Shown piece after piece: positions 50,446 through 60,720 of a DNA stretch of 64,000 nucleotides. The notes beneath the pieces are model-generated. The model saw nothing but the letters and a program-made list of their open reading frames with translations. It was not told the DNA's origin and did no database searches. The DNA comes from Prunella strophiata (lineage: Eukaryota; Chordata; Aves; Passeriformes; Prunellidae): positions 4,172,687-4,236,686 of the forward strand of contig JAZBQD010000027.1 in NCBI GenBank assembly GCA_036583965.1, given 5' to 3'. A program made the translations under genes and the position numbers. How positions within the stretch are numbered: the first letter of the stretch is position 1; every line of letters begins with the position of its first letter.

Positions 50446-52126
50446 TCATCTGAAACAAAATCAAACCCACACATTTTCCTAAGAAAGGTTGTAGGCAAGG
50501 AACCTGGAATTTGTGCAAGGATGGGCAGCACACACCACCAAAAGGCAGTGTCAGAATTTGCCCAAATTCTGCATGATTTTTAAACTTCTGCTTACCAAAA
50601 TATGATCCAAAAGGATGAAGTCTTCCTCATCTTACAACATCTGCTGTAACTTGCCTTGTCTTGCATTTTCTGAAATGTGAAGGGTTTTTGACATTACAGG
50701 AGTCTCCTTACTATAAAATCTACACAGTAGAAACAGGTTTTAACACCTAAATTTATATTTTGATCAGGCAATTTCAGGCTCAGTGTTGATGCTTTTAATA
50801 TCAACTAGGGTTTTTGTGGGGAGCATCATGTAGGAGGGTGACTGAAGAAAGAACTGGCATTTAAACCTTGAAAGAATTTTTCTTAAATGCTAGTTCTGAG
50901 ATTAGACTTGTTAGCCACCATTGTGATTCTTTCAAATCAGCCCAACAGGCCTTGAAATAAATGCTGGGGATGTAATCAACAATCAGATTACACTGAATGC
51001 CCACAGACTCCACCAGAAAGGTCTAAGGGAAAACAATTACAGATGAAACAAAACATAGCATTTAAATCCCTGCATGAGAAGCAGCCACACAAAGGAAACA
51101 CAGATCGTGGTTTAATTACCCGGGTGGAAGAATGTTTAGAAAATTAATATTAGGACCCTGGCAATTGCAAAGCATTTAAAAGTGTTAATGCCCCCCTTTA
51201 TCTTCCCTTTGATTAAAAAGGTCACTGACAGAACATAGCTCTGTGCATACTCCAGCAAACATGGGAGTGATGGCTGCAGTGATTTTGTGCAGCTCCTGCA
51301 GGTGTCAGATGACTGAGGGCTCAGGAGCAGTGAATAGCTTCTTAAATTGTTCCTCAGAAACACATACTTTTATTTAAAAATCTTATAAAAGGAGCTGCAT
51401 GGTTGGTGAATTTCATCCTCTCATTATTTTTTCAGGTGCAGCCTTTCTAGCTTGGGTGAATCAATGTGACCTGATGGTTTGGTCATGCACAGAGGTGACC
51501 ACCAAAATGTTTGAACTCTCTCTGTTGTTCAGGGAAAACTTCTAAACTGATGAAATGTAAAGCCTGTCCTGGAAGTAAGAATCTTAGAGACAGACACACA
51601 TAAGCTGTTGCAGGTGCCTGAGAAGGAGAATGTGCACATGGCCTCTGTGTCCTTTGCACCTCACTGTGGGAATTGTTGAGTGCTTTCTCTTCATTTTCAC
51701 TTTCCAATGTGGTGCTGGAATGGCAGGAAAGAAAGCACAGTAAAGACAAGAATTATCATCATTTTTTGCCTCAGGAATGATGGTGCTATACAATTTCTGT
51801 TGTACCTCCTGGATGAAGTGTAGGCTTAGGCAGCATTTAGTTGGGGAGGAAAGTTAAAAGATTGTACTTCTGCCAAGCCCTTTTTGGCATATTTAATAGG
51901 GATATGGTGGGGTACAATATGGAATTTGCCATGTGGGTGGTGATAAAAACAGGGACTGGTAAAAGCAAGAGAAATCCACAGGTAATCTGAATGCTGCAGC
52001 AATGTCAGTGCAGTGAAGGAAATGGAGATCCTGAAGACCCTTTTCTTTGGTTGCAACAGCACTGCAAACCTTGGAGTTGTTATTTGCTCTTGAATTTATG
52101 TGGTCAGCTGGTCAGAGCTGGGCTTT
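50446..52126. other. Noncoding block, nothing specific seen
   Basis: Plain sequence between two CR1 fragments in opposite orientation. No gene, RNA or repeat could be assigned. Confidence 0.65.
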
Positions 52127-52262
52127 AGAGGGTCATGAGGTGATTCCCAGAGAAGCTGTGGCTGCCCCATCCCTAGAAGTGTTCAAGGCCAGGCTGGACA
52201 GGGCTTGGAGCAATCTGGGATAGTGGAAGATGGCAGATGGGTTGATTCCATAAATCTATGAA
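52127..52262 (+). mobile_element. CR1 LINE 3' fragment
   Basis: In sense orientation it carries GAGGTGATTCCCAGAGAAGC, TGTGGCTGCCCCATCCCTAG, AAGTGTTCAAGGCCAGGCTG and GACAGGGCTTGGAGCAATCT, then a decayed end near CCATAAATCTATGAA. This is the classical avian CR1 3' region. It is a short, diverged and inactive copy. It lies opposite in orientation to the copies at 11647-11956 and 50338-50445. Confidence 0.93.
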
Positions 52263-53019
52263 CTTTTCCATCTCCCTGGTGCTGCAGGAGTGTTGCCTGC
52301 AGCTTGGAGTCCTTCCTGATCTCTCCCTGGGAGGAGTTAGATCTTATGGAGCATGTGGATAATGACATCCATTGTAAATCCATCCCCCTTTCTTCGTGGT
52401 AATTTCTTAATTTTGATGGAAAGATACTCATGCACTGAGGGACCAGGGAAGCCTGCTTTCTTTGGTTTTCATGTTGATCTAAGCTCTAAGGAAAGACAAG
52501 GCTCAAGTGTGGCCTCTCCTCAGCACATCCATCCATAGGATGGTTCTCTTCCATTGCACCACCTATTTCCCCCTGCCTGGCGAAGTGCAAAAATCATAAT
52601 ACAGATGAGACTTGACTGAAATTGGCCCGAAGCTTCACGTGTTAATCCAGGCACGAGAAGGGAGGATGGGGGTTTCCATTGCTCTGCACATTCCCACATA
52701 ACACCCAGGGAGTGTCTGGCTGTGTTCCTCTTGTTTCCTTGAGAAGCCAGACTAAAAATAACAGCAAATAGGAAATGAAAACAATTCTGTTACTACATAG
52801 TACATTGCAAGGAAAAAAACATTCTCCACGTCTCTGGATTAGCAGAATGTTTGAAGCTGTGATAACCCAGTTGTTAACAACCATAATTTAGATGAGGGTT
52901 GTTTTTTTTTTTCTTCTCCTTCACATAAATATGACTTATTTGAAGTATGTTGAATTAGAAAACTCATGAATAAATATTTTGACATAATCAGAATTATATG
53001 GCTAGAAATTGACCTACTT

Positions 53020-53420
53020 TGCATGACAGATGCTTGAGAATCCCCCAGCTAATAGCAGACTAACCTGGCACAGCAATGCTCGATCTTATAATATTCTAAG
53101 CTGCATACAGACATTAAATTATTAGATTGTTGGGTTTTTTGCACGGAGATTAGACACAGTCAATTTTGTTTGTAAATGAGTAAGTTATAGGCAAGTTATT
53201 GAGGAGGCCTTGGGGTGCAGTCCTGAGAAGGATTCCTGCATCATTTGATCAGTGTTTTCAGCATGGTCTCGAAAAATCTGTTAGAGGTGGAAATAGCCAG
53301 CAAATCTTGATGGTATCAGCAGCCAAATAATGAGAGTATTACACCAAATAGACAGGTCTTTTCAGAAGATAAGCACAACTGCAAGAGGAATAATAATGTT
53401 TTAAAAATCTGGTAATATTT
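53020..53420. other. Possible conserved noncoding element
   Basis: A complex stretch with few runs, some retained CpGs (GCTCGATC, GCACGGAG, TCTCGAAAA) and words such as TTTGCATGACAGATG. No good reading frame. The inference is from composition alone. Confidence 0.28.
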
Positions 53421-53936
53421 TGATGGTGTAAATAGAATCTACTTTTCCCCCTGCAGCTGCTCCTTATGCCAAGTGTTGATTTCAGCAGACTGATTCTATC
53501 TGCGTGTCCTTTCAGTTAATATGACAAGGATTTTCTATAGGTTAAGTTAACAGAGAACTCTGACCTTGAGAAAAGAGTCTTCTCAGTTTAGTTTTATGTG
53601 GATTCTTATAAAAAAATCATCTTCCTTTATTATTTTTACAAACACAGGTGATGGAACATTTTAGGTGCTTATTGCACAGAATAGAGTTTTCAAGCTTCAT
53701 AAGTTTTTGTTGTTCAGTTCTAGTACAAGTAATAATAGTGATTTTATTTGTAAAGTATCATACTTTTTATTTTTAGTGGGGGAAAAGTACCTTTTTCATG
53801 GCTCAGTTTCAGCAAAGATAACCTTCCTTTTATTAAATCCATACAATGAAAAATAATGCCATATTCCGTTTTAGTCGCCCCTTTATTTGCTCCCCAGTTG
53901 TTTTCTCTGTTTTCAAAGAATCTCTGCAGATGAGAT

Positions 53937-53972
53937 TCAGAGTTTGTTTCAGAGTTTGTTTCAGAGTTTTTT
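53937..53972 (+). repeat. Triplicated 12 bp unit
   Basis: TCAGAGTTTGTT is present twice in tandem, followed by a third copy with one change (TCAGAGTTTTTT). It is a short minisatellite-like expansion. Confidence 0.95.
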
Positions 53973-54578
53973 TCCTCAAGGTCTTCAGGGGAATGTTTTG
54001 CTCTTTTGTAATGAACCCTTGTTAGCACAAAGGTAGTAAAACCACGTGTGTAATATTGGCAGATCTGTTCTCTTCCAAGCCTGAAGCAGGGCCAGGCTGA
54101 GACACAGCTCCTATCCTCTATCTTGATTTGCTCCAGCTGCTTAAAACTTCCTAGAATAAGGTTAAACTGTCCCTTTAGCACCCATATTTCTTCCAAAAAG
54201 GATGCAGTTCAGTCATCCTTGCAGTGCCCAGCTGCCAGACCCAGCGTTGTGGGCTGCAAGCAGAGACCCCTTCAGGGACTGCTCAGCTGGGGATGGAGCT
54301 CCTCCTTCCAGGGAATGAAGGCATCCTTTTAAAAGAGTGATGTTTGGAGAACACTGATGTGCAGCTGAATTTGGATTCCTTAGGAAGCTTCACCAAAGGG
54401 CAAGAGACAGAGGTGATTACTTGGGTTGGTCACAGTCGCTGCTTTAGGAGCTTCTCTCTGGCTTGCAGAGAGAAACTCCTGCAAGTGAGGAGGAGGGTTG
54501 TTAGTGGTTTCTTTCTGGTTGCTTTTCAAGTGACCAGCTCTGAAACACTGGACTGCTCTGCAGGTGGCTCAGCAAAAA

Positions 54579-54620
54579 TTAAAATTTGTAAAAATTTGTG
54601 TTAAAATTTGTAAAAATTTT
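54579..54620 (+). repeat. Tandem doublet of a 22 bp unit
   Basis: TTAAAATTTGTAAAAATTTG recurs after 22 bases (54579 and 54601), with the second copy diverging at its end. Confidence 0.9.
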
Positions 54621-54825
54621 GGCACTTGACTTAGGTGTTTTGTCCTGCTTCTTCTCACATACCTGTAGGCTCTTTGGCTTCAGACATGGTCACTTGGGTC
54701 CTTGTGCCCTTACAACTCAGACCATCTGCTCAATAGCTGAAGAAAGTCTTCCAAGTTTTCCCAGCTGGGGAAAGTTTCCTTTCCTCTTACTTGACACAGA
54801 GTTAGTGGGGTTTGCTGGTTTGTTG

Positions 54826-54839
54826 TTTTTTTTTTTTTT
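54826..54839 (+). repeat. T14 homopolymer
   Basis: An uninterrupted run of 14 T's. Confidence 0.9.
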
Positions 54840-55077
54840 GTATTTCCTTACTTTCCCAACAATTCACTCTCAGTTTCCTGAGCTCCAGCCCACTTTGGCT
54901 CCTTGATGCCCGGTCAGTTCCAGGAGCAGAGGAGTTGTCCTGATGTGCTGATCCTCCATGGCTTTGCACACACCAGAGATGTGCAAACCCCAGTTTCTTA
55001 CCTCTGGAATCCTCTCTGGCTCAGGGGTGTTTTACTTCTTGTCAGCAGTTTGCCCAAGGGTGACTGCCAGCAGTAGT

Positions 55078-55144
55078 CTTTTCATTCCTGCCTCCTGCTG
55101 CCACTTTGACAATAGGAACGGCAGCAGGAGGCAAAAATGAAAGG
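55078..55144. repeat. Strong hairpin (25 bp stem, 17-base loop)
   Basis: The left arm 55078-55102 and the right arm 55120-55144 are complementary at 22 of 25 positions, including an uninterrupted 14-base core, TGCCTCCTGCTGCC, paired with GGCAGCAGGAGGCA. If the minus strand is transcribed, two of the three mismatches become G-U wobbles and one is A-C. On the + strand one is a U-G wobble and two are C-A. The size, stem and loop fit a miRNA precursor. I do not recognise a known family. A template-switch origin is the main alternative. Confidence 0.93.
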
Positions 55145-55377
55145 ACCAGATTGAAAGAAACACTTTGCCACTGTTGTAATTTTGAAATTGATGGTGTTTT
55201 TTAGCCCAAAGTCTCAGGAAAAAAGCTGCTTTCCTCTTTGCCTCCTATTGTTTTTCCAGCAGGGAGAGACATTCTCTGATGTTGCAGAGGCAGTGGGAAG
55301 CCAAAATGAAAATAATTTTCTTCCTGAAACATTGGATAACAAAATGTGAACAATTTCAGCAGGGAAAGAGTGGTTTG

Positions 55378-55390
55378 TTTTTTTTTTTTT
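55378..55390 (+). repeat. T13 homopolymer
   Basis: An uninterrupted run of 13 T's. Confidence 0.9.
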
Positions 55391-55513
55391 GTTGACTGCC
55401 ATGTGGTGAATACTGGTATTTCCATTTGACTTACAGAAAATAAATAGCAGCTGCTTTTCTTATTGAGTTAATGTGATCTTAGAATAATTTCTACACACCT
55501 ATTTACTGTGGGG

Positions 55514-55527
55514 TTTTTTTTTTTTTT
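55514..55527 (+). repeat. T14 homopolymer
   Basis: An uninterrupted run of 14 T's. Confidence 0.9.
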
Positions 55528-55944
55528 GCATGACACTTTCATTCTTTTCCTTTTTCTGCATGAGAATAGGTGTTGTAATGTAGGTGTGTAGCTCACTTCT
55601 GAGGCCACGTGCTGGAGCCATGCCCTTGGAGCCAGCTTTTTAAGGCAGAAACTTACAGTTCTGCACATTCCAGAGGTGTGTTCTACACCAATATTATCAG
55701 AACTACTAATGATCCAGATGTAATTGTCAGGGCCACTAATTCCATAGGAAGAAAGATGAGGATTGTTCTGCAGTTGCACTGACATTTTCTGCTGGAGTCT
55801 TTACTCAGTGGGGTCTGAAGTGGTTCTGGGGTTTAAATGATGTGGGAGGTGGGGCTGGGGAGCTTTAATGCGTCAAGAGTGACCTTCACCTTCTCTCCCT
55901 GAAGACCAAGTTGTGATTTAGGTGAGGCTTTATTTGCACCAGGG

Positions 55945-56397
55945 AAGGTGATGCCTTGTGAAGGCTGACCTAGAACAGAGGCTGAATGGAGTTAGACAGA
56001 ATAAAGCAGGGATTTATTAGGAGGCCTCAATGGATCCACCTTGGGCAGCACAAGAGCCCAGCCAGGACTGCACTCAAGATGGACCAAAATGGGCACAAAG
56101 TGGTCTCTCACTTTGATCAGTTCTGCTCCATTTGCATATTGGAGTTAATTGTCCAATTCCAGCTTCAGGTTATGAAGTCCCATCCTGCTTGTTTTTCTCT
56201 CTTCATTCTGCCATTGTTTCTGCTCTTGGGCCTGAGATTTGGATCATTTGTCCTTGGTCCCCAGCTGGAGAAGGAATTGTTTTGTCTCCCTACTGTATGA
56301 AGAGAGCTCACCATCCCCTCATATGAAGCTCAGAACTACACACTAAAGCAGCACAGAATCTGAAAAATATAAAAGCTAAAACCTGAGGCATCAAAGG
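55945..56397 (-). mobile_element. Solo LTR of an endogenous retrovirus, with 4 bp target duplication
   Basis: The LTR occupies 55949-56393 (445 bases). It begins TGATGCC and ends GGCATCA on the + strand, a perfect 7-base terminal inverted repeat with the canonical TG...CA ends. The flanking AAGG at 55945-55948 and 56394-56397 is a 4-base target-site duplication. Orientation is minus. On that strand an AATAAA polyadenylation signal (complement of 56013-56018) lies about 65 bases before the 3' end, as expected for R-U5. An octamer-type ATGCAAAT (complement of 56130-56137) sits in U3. A TATA-like box would be expected near 56112-56120, where the sequence is degenerate. No gag, pol or env remains, so it arose by recombination between two LTRs. 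A 4 bp duplication is usual for class I (gammaretrovirus-like) elements, but the class is not settled. Confidence 0.85.
56013..56018 (-). promoter_or_regulatory. LTR polyadenylation signal AATAAA
   Basis: The + strand reads TTTATT, giving AATAAA on the minus strand inside the solo LTR. Its position near the LTR 3' end supports the minus orientation. Confidence 0.7.
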
Positions 56398-59300
56398 AGA
56401 TCAATGAAGGAACACAAGCACAGCCCCCAGACTGTGCAGTTTGCAGATGTTCCCAGCCTGGTGTGATGCACGTTCTGCAGAGCACTGACATCAGCCTTCA
56501 GCAGGATGAAGTTCTGCATTGACACAGGAGGTGGCTGGGAGGGGAGAGGTGGCCCTGGCACCATCCAGTGTGGTGCAAAGCCCCATTTCTGTGCCTGCCC
56601 ACAGCACTGGTGCAGGGGGCACCACAGTGGTGTCAGGAGAGGGTGAAGTGTAAATCAATGAATGGCTTTGTCCTCCTGCTTTAGCTGTTACAGGCTATTG
56701 CTCTTGTCTTAGGGGACTTTAGTGGCTGTAATTAGTTATCTTGAATGGAAAGATTTTTTTTCTCTTATTGAACGTGTGAGAAATTTGGGAATGTTAATCA
56801 GCAGAGCGTAACCTTTTCTTAACTTGCTCTTTTTATAGTCGTGGGGAATTAACATTTATCTTAGGGCAGCACAGGAAGCTGGTATCTGTATGAAGTGAAC
56901 TGATTCTCTACCCTTTCTCTTTCTTTATACGTAACAAAAACTAAACAAAATATATTTTGTAGGCTTTGAAGTGTAAATTGTGAATTTGTGCTGTCTCACA
57001 TGACTTTGGGGCGCCATGTGTAAACACGTGTGTGTCCTGGATTGGTGAAAGTCTCATTAAAATTGTTCTTGAGAACTGTATACTTAAAGCCAGATATAGA
57101 GAGAGACATAAAAGCAGCTTGATTATTTTTTCCGTGAGTTCTGAGCTCTTAACAGTTCTTCTAGGATTAAAAAGGAATCAGGGAGAACCAGCCACTCTGT
57201 GGATCTTGTTGCATGTTCTCATACCAAAATAATTAATTAGATGCTTATCTGTAAATGATCAGTATTCCTTGTGTTGGCTGATTTTTCATCTGCTTTAAGG
57301 TGCTTCTCAATGCTATGGTGGAGCTTGGAAGGAAAGGCAATTCTATATGACTTTTCTCTGTCCCAACAAATTCAGATTTGGCTGGAAAATGACACGTTCT
57401 GGGGTTATTTAGCAGCCCCTTTGGACTGGGCTCTCCTTGCTGCTTTGGAATTCATGTACAGAGATTTTTGGCAGCAGATGGTATCAGCTGAGTGCCCCAT
57501 TGGGACTGTTTTGCTTGTTCATGTGAGTAACAGCTGTAACAGGTCCTTTGGTTTGCAGAGTGCTTGGGCTTTTACAATGCCCCATCCAAATGCAGTGCAC
57601 ATATTAATGCAAATTAAGGATCTCTGCAACATCAGTTACCTTTTCTTAGCTGGTTTTAGCTCAGAAACAACTGATTTCATACTGACACCCAGGCAAGTGG
57701 GTAAGGAATGAAACAGCTGATGACCTTGTTTTCCCGAGGGTATTATGTACTTGACATTTTGATGTCTGTTTGTTTTAAACATTTACCCAAGTTTTGAAAC
57801 ATTAGGTGAGCAAAGATTGCTAAACTATCTTCTGTCTCCTAAGAGGAGAGTCCACAAATACCTGTCTTTGCCCTTCCCCTCTGGTTGTAAAACATCATTT
57901 TAATTCTCTAACAGCAGAAGATGGACTGCCAAGTTTCCCTGGTTTCACTTCTGGTTATTCCCTGGGGATTGCTGAACAAGGTTAGTACCCCAAAATGAAG
58001 TTTTATTGCAGGGTCTCATTTCACTTTAAATCAATGTAGAATTTGGAATTTCAGTTGCTTCTACACACAGCCTGCAAAAGGCTCCTTTACAAAATGACTT
58101 TCAAAGATTTATGAAGACTTGCATGGTACAGAGGCTGAAAGGAAGTTTAATTACATTCAGCTTTTGGTCATTTCTGTGTCTGAAGATGTGCCCATATTCT
58201 GTCATCTCAAAAACCATCTAAGAAAATAAAATTGATCAGTGAGCCTTCTGGCTAAAAGGGAAATGAGTGCTTTGTCATCTGCCCGTGGAGCCTGGGTGCT
58301 CAATCACTGCCTTCTCCCAGGTGCTCAGCCCAGACTCTCCATCACTGAGATTTGTCCCAAGTTTTAATCAAACATTATTTTATACTGAGGCCTTCTCTAT
58401 AAATAGCAGAACACTTCCCTTGACATACTCACATGGACTTCATTGTAGTGTAAAGAAACAGTTTAATCCTGTCCATGCTACCATTTTGCTTTGGAGATGG
58501 TAAAATGTGCATCGTGTTCATCTTGCATGAAGTGTTAAGATAAAAACTTGACAAGTGCAGTCACTGTCACCTGATGAACATCTCTGCTGATCAAGGACAG
58601 CAAATAATATGGGAACATCTTCTTTTCTTGCAGAGGAGACTTGGTTCTAGGAGTGGGGCTGTGTAGGTGCCTTTGAGTACAGTAATTCTCAGGCTAATAA
58701 TGCCAGAAGCCATAAAATCTCTCAGTTTGAGGTTGTGTGAACAGCAGCACTGAACAATTGGGGAGTACTGCTGAGATGATAGCCTGAATGATGATTGAGT
58801 TTTCCTGGAGAGCCTTTATCTGTGCTTAAAATTGGAGGTAATGTTTTTAAATTAAACCATAATAGAAGTTCATTGAGCCTACTGAGTGGTTTCTCTGTCC
58901 CCCCTTTATGTGGTTTATCATTTTCAGTGGAAGTATTCTCAATCTTTTTGTTCAGAACAAATTGTGTTGCTGTCAAAATGGGGCATTGAAAGCACCCCAG
59001 AACAACACCTTGCAGGCTTTTTAGGAGATTTCCTATCAGGTGATGAAAGGAGAAAGGAGAAGTTTGCACTCAGGTTGTGCCCATATACTGTAACCAAGCA
59101 TTTGTACAGGCACTTACATAGAAAGAGGTGCTTATTCCTCACAAAATTTTAACATGCTTTTTAGGGTGGTGTCCCCATAAACAGGTTGTGTTTAACTTCA
59201 TCAGTAGGTTTTTTCAGCTGCTAGGGATTAGCCTTTATCACTGAAATAAAGTGTGAAATCCAAAGCATGTCTTCATTTAAAAGACAGCAGTGCTTGATGT

Positions 59301-60129
59301 CATGAGCAAATCGTGCTGCGACTGGGCTCTGGTCACTTGAGATGAAGTATTGATCTTGAAATTAAGCCCTCAAGTATCTGTCCTTTTTAAGAAGAAAGAA
59401 AAAAAAGCTTTAAAATGGCCTAATTGCAAGAAACTAATTTGAGAAATATTGGTAGAGGAAGAGAATGCTAGTGCTGACACCAGAAGTTAAATTTTGAGCA
59501 CACAGACTGCTAGGTATGATGTGGTTTCTTTTCTAAAATGTTATGTTAAAAAAGGAAAAGGATTTTATTTTTCTGTGGCAGGTCTGTGGATGCCCACAAG
59601 AGGGTTGTGCAGTCGTGCTCCTAAAGACAGTGAGGAATGACCCAGCAACTCTTAAATTTCCCAATTCTAGGAGAAAATTGCAAGAATTAGATTAAAAGAT
59701 GCCAGGAGAATCTGAGGACTTGTGGGGAGTTCTTGGTTTTATAACCTCAAATAAACATTCTGCACTGAGCTTTTTTATGGTTATGAAGAAAGAATTGCTG
59801 GGTTTGTGATATCACCATCCATGCCTTTGTGTAATGGATCATTTTGAGTCCTCTGGGTTGCTCTTGAGGTTCTGTGAAGGCACTGAGGAAAATGTGCTGT
59901 CAGGAGAGTAATCAGAGTTATCTTCATGATTCCTTTTAGTTGCTGCTGTACTGAAAGGCACATTTAATTGCATGTGAGTATTTTTTCTTTTACACCTGCT
60001 TATGTACTTAGGGGCTTTTTTTCTAGGGAAATCTATAGTTGATTAAAATTGCTGTGAGTTTTCTTGGGATAATTGACACCAAATGAACCTGTGCATCATG
60101 TGTGTGTATTTGTGCAAATAGATAAGATT

Positions 60130-60170
60130 ATGCATGTATATATATGTGTTTAGGTGCATATATATGCACA
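60130..60170 (+). repeat. TA/TG simple repeat with a 16 bp palindrome
   Basis: The tract TGCATGTATATATATGTG is followed by GTGCATATATATGCAC (60154-60169), a perfect palindrome. It is an interrupted TA/TG microsatellite. Confidence 0.85.
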
Positions 60171-60469
60171 GCTAATGGGAAATACCTTTCACTTAGCAAT
60201 TAATTTAGGAGTCTTCAGTCTGTGTGGCATCTTAGAGGTCATTCTGCACCACAGTGTTTTGTATTTTCCACTGCATTGATGCCATAAAAACCCATAAAAA
60301 TGCTAATTGCCCCAGGAAGATGTAGGCTGTTTATAAGTGTGTATGGGATTGTTTTTCAGCCCTGTGATACAGGAGGAGGTGTTATTTCAGGTTTATAATT
60401 TGAATGTGTGCATAATTTGAATGGATACAACTTTGACAGTTTATTAGTTAGAAAAGGAGTAGAAAAGAA

Positions 60470-60720
60470 AAGACAGCACTGCGCCGTTCTTCAGTGAATT
60501 GATTGCCAGGAGCATGTTATTGACTTTGGTGATAATATCATTATATATTTTACAGTCGTAAAATCAAGAAATTCAGATTATGCCCTGAGGGCTTCACACA
60601 TTTAAATAAAGGATATAGCCATTTCCAGGGTTATTGGTTTAGATTAGCGGGTGCTACGAGGAATGCTGAGTGTGTTGTGAGCAGGACAGAAAGAGCAACA
60701 GTGCTCTCACTGCAGCGGGG
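60470..60720. other. Possible conserved noncoding element, CpG-retaining
   Basis: About 250 bases keep six CpGs (GCGCCG, AGTCGTAAA, TAGCGGG, CTACGAGG, CAGCGGGG) in a region otherwise poor in them. There are no long runs or repeats and no useful reading frame. This looks like a constrained element, but only an alignment could show it. Confidence 0.3.

Larger units (their letters stand above)
52263..55077. other. Noncoding block with short repeats
   Basis: No gene was seen. It holds a complex stretch at 53020-53420 that resembles conserved noncoding DNA, a 12 bp unit repeated three times at 53937-53972, a 22 bp tandem doublet at 54579-54620 and a T14 run at 54826-54839. The 150-codon minus-strand frame at 53744-54196 spans the triplet repeat and has no recognisable domain. 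Confidence 0.65.
55145..55948. other. Noncoding block with T runs
   Basis: No gene was seen. It carries T13 (55378-55390) and T14 (55514-55527) runs and ends at the left edge of the solo LTR. Confidence 0.7.

Noticed and set aside
53744..54196. 150-codon minus-strand open frame with a repeated Glu-Thr-Asn-Ser motif
   Set aside because: The motif comes from the 12 bp tandem triplicate at 53937-53972. The rest shows no domain or coding signature.
57271..57711. 146-codon + strand open frame
   Set aside because: No recognisable domain, no clear splice acceptor/donor pair, and a frame of this length is about what chance gives once or so in 64 kb on six frames.
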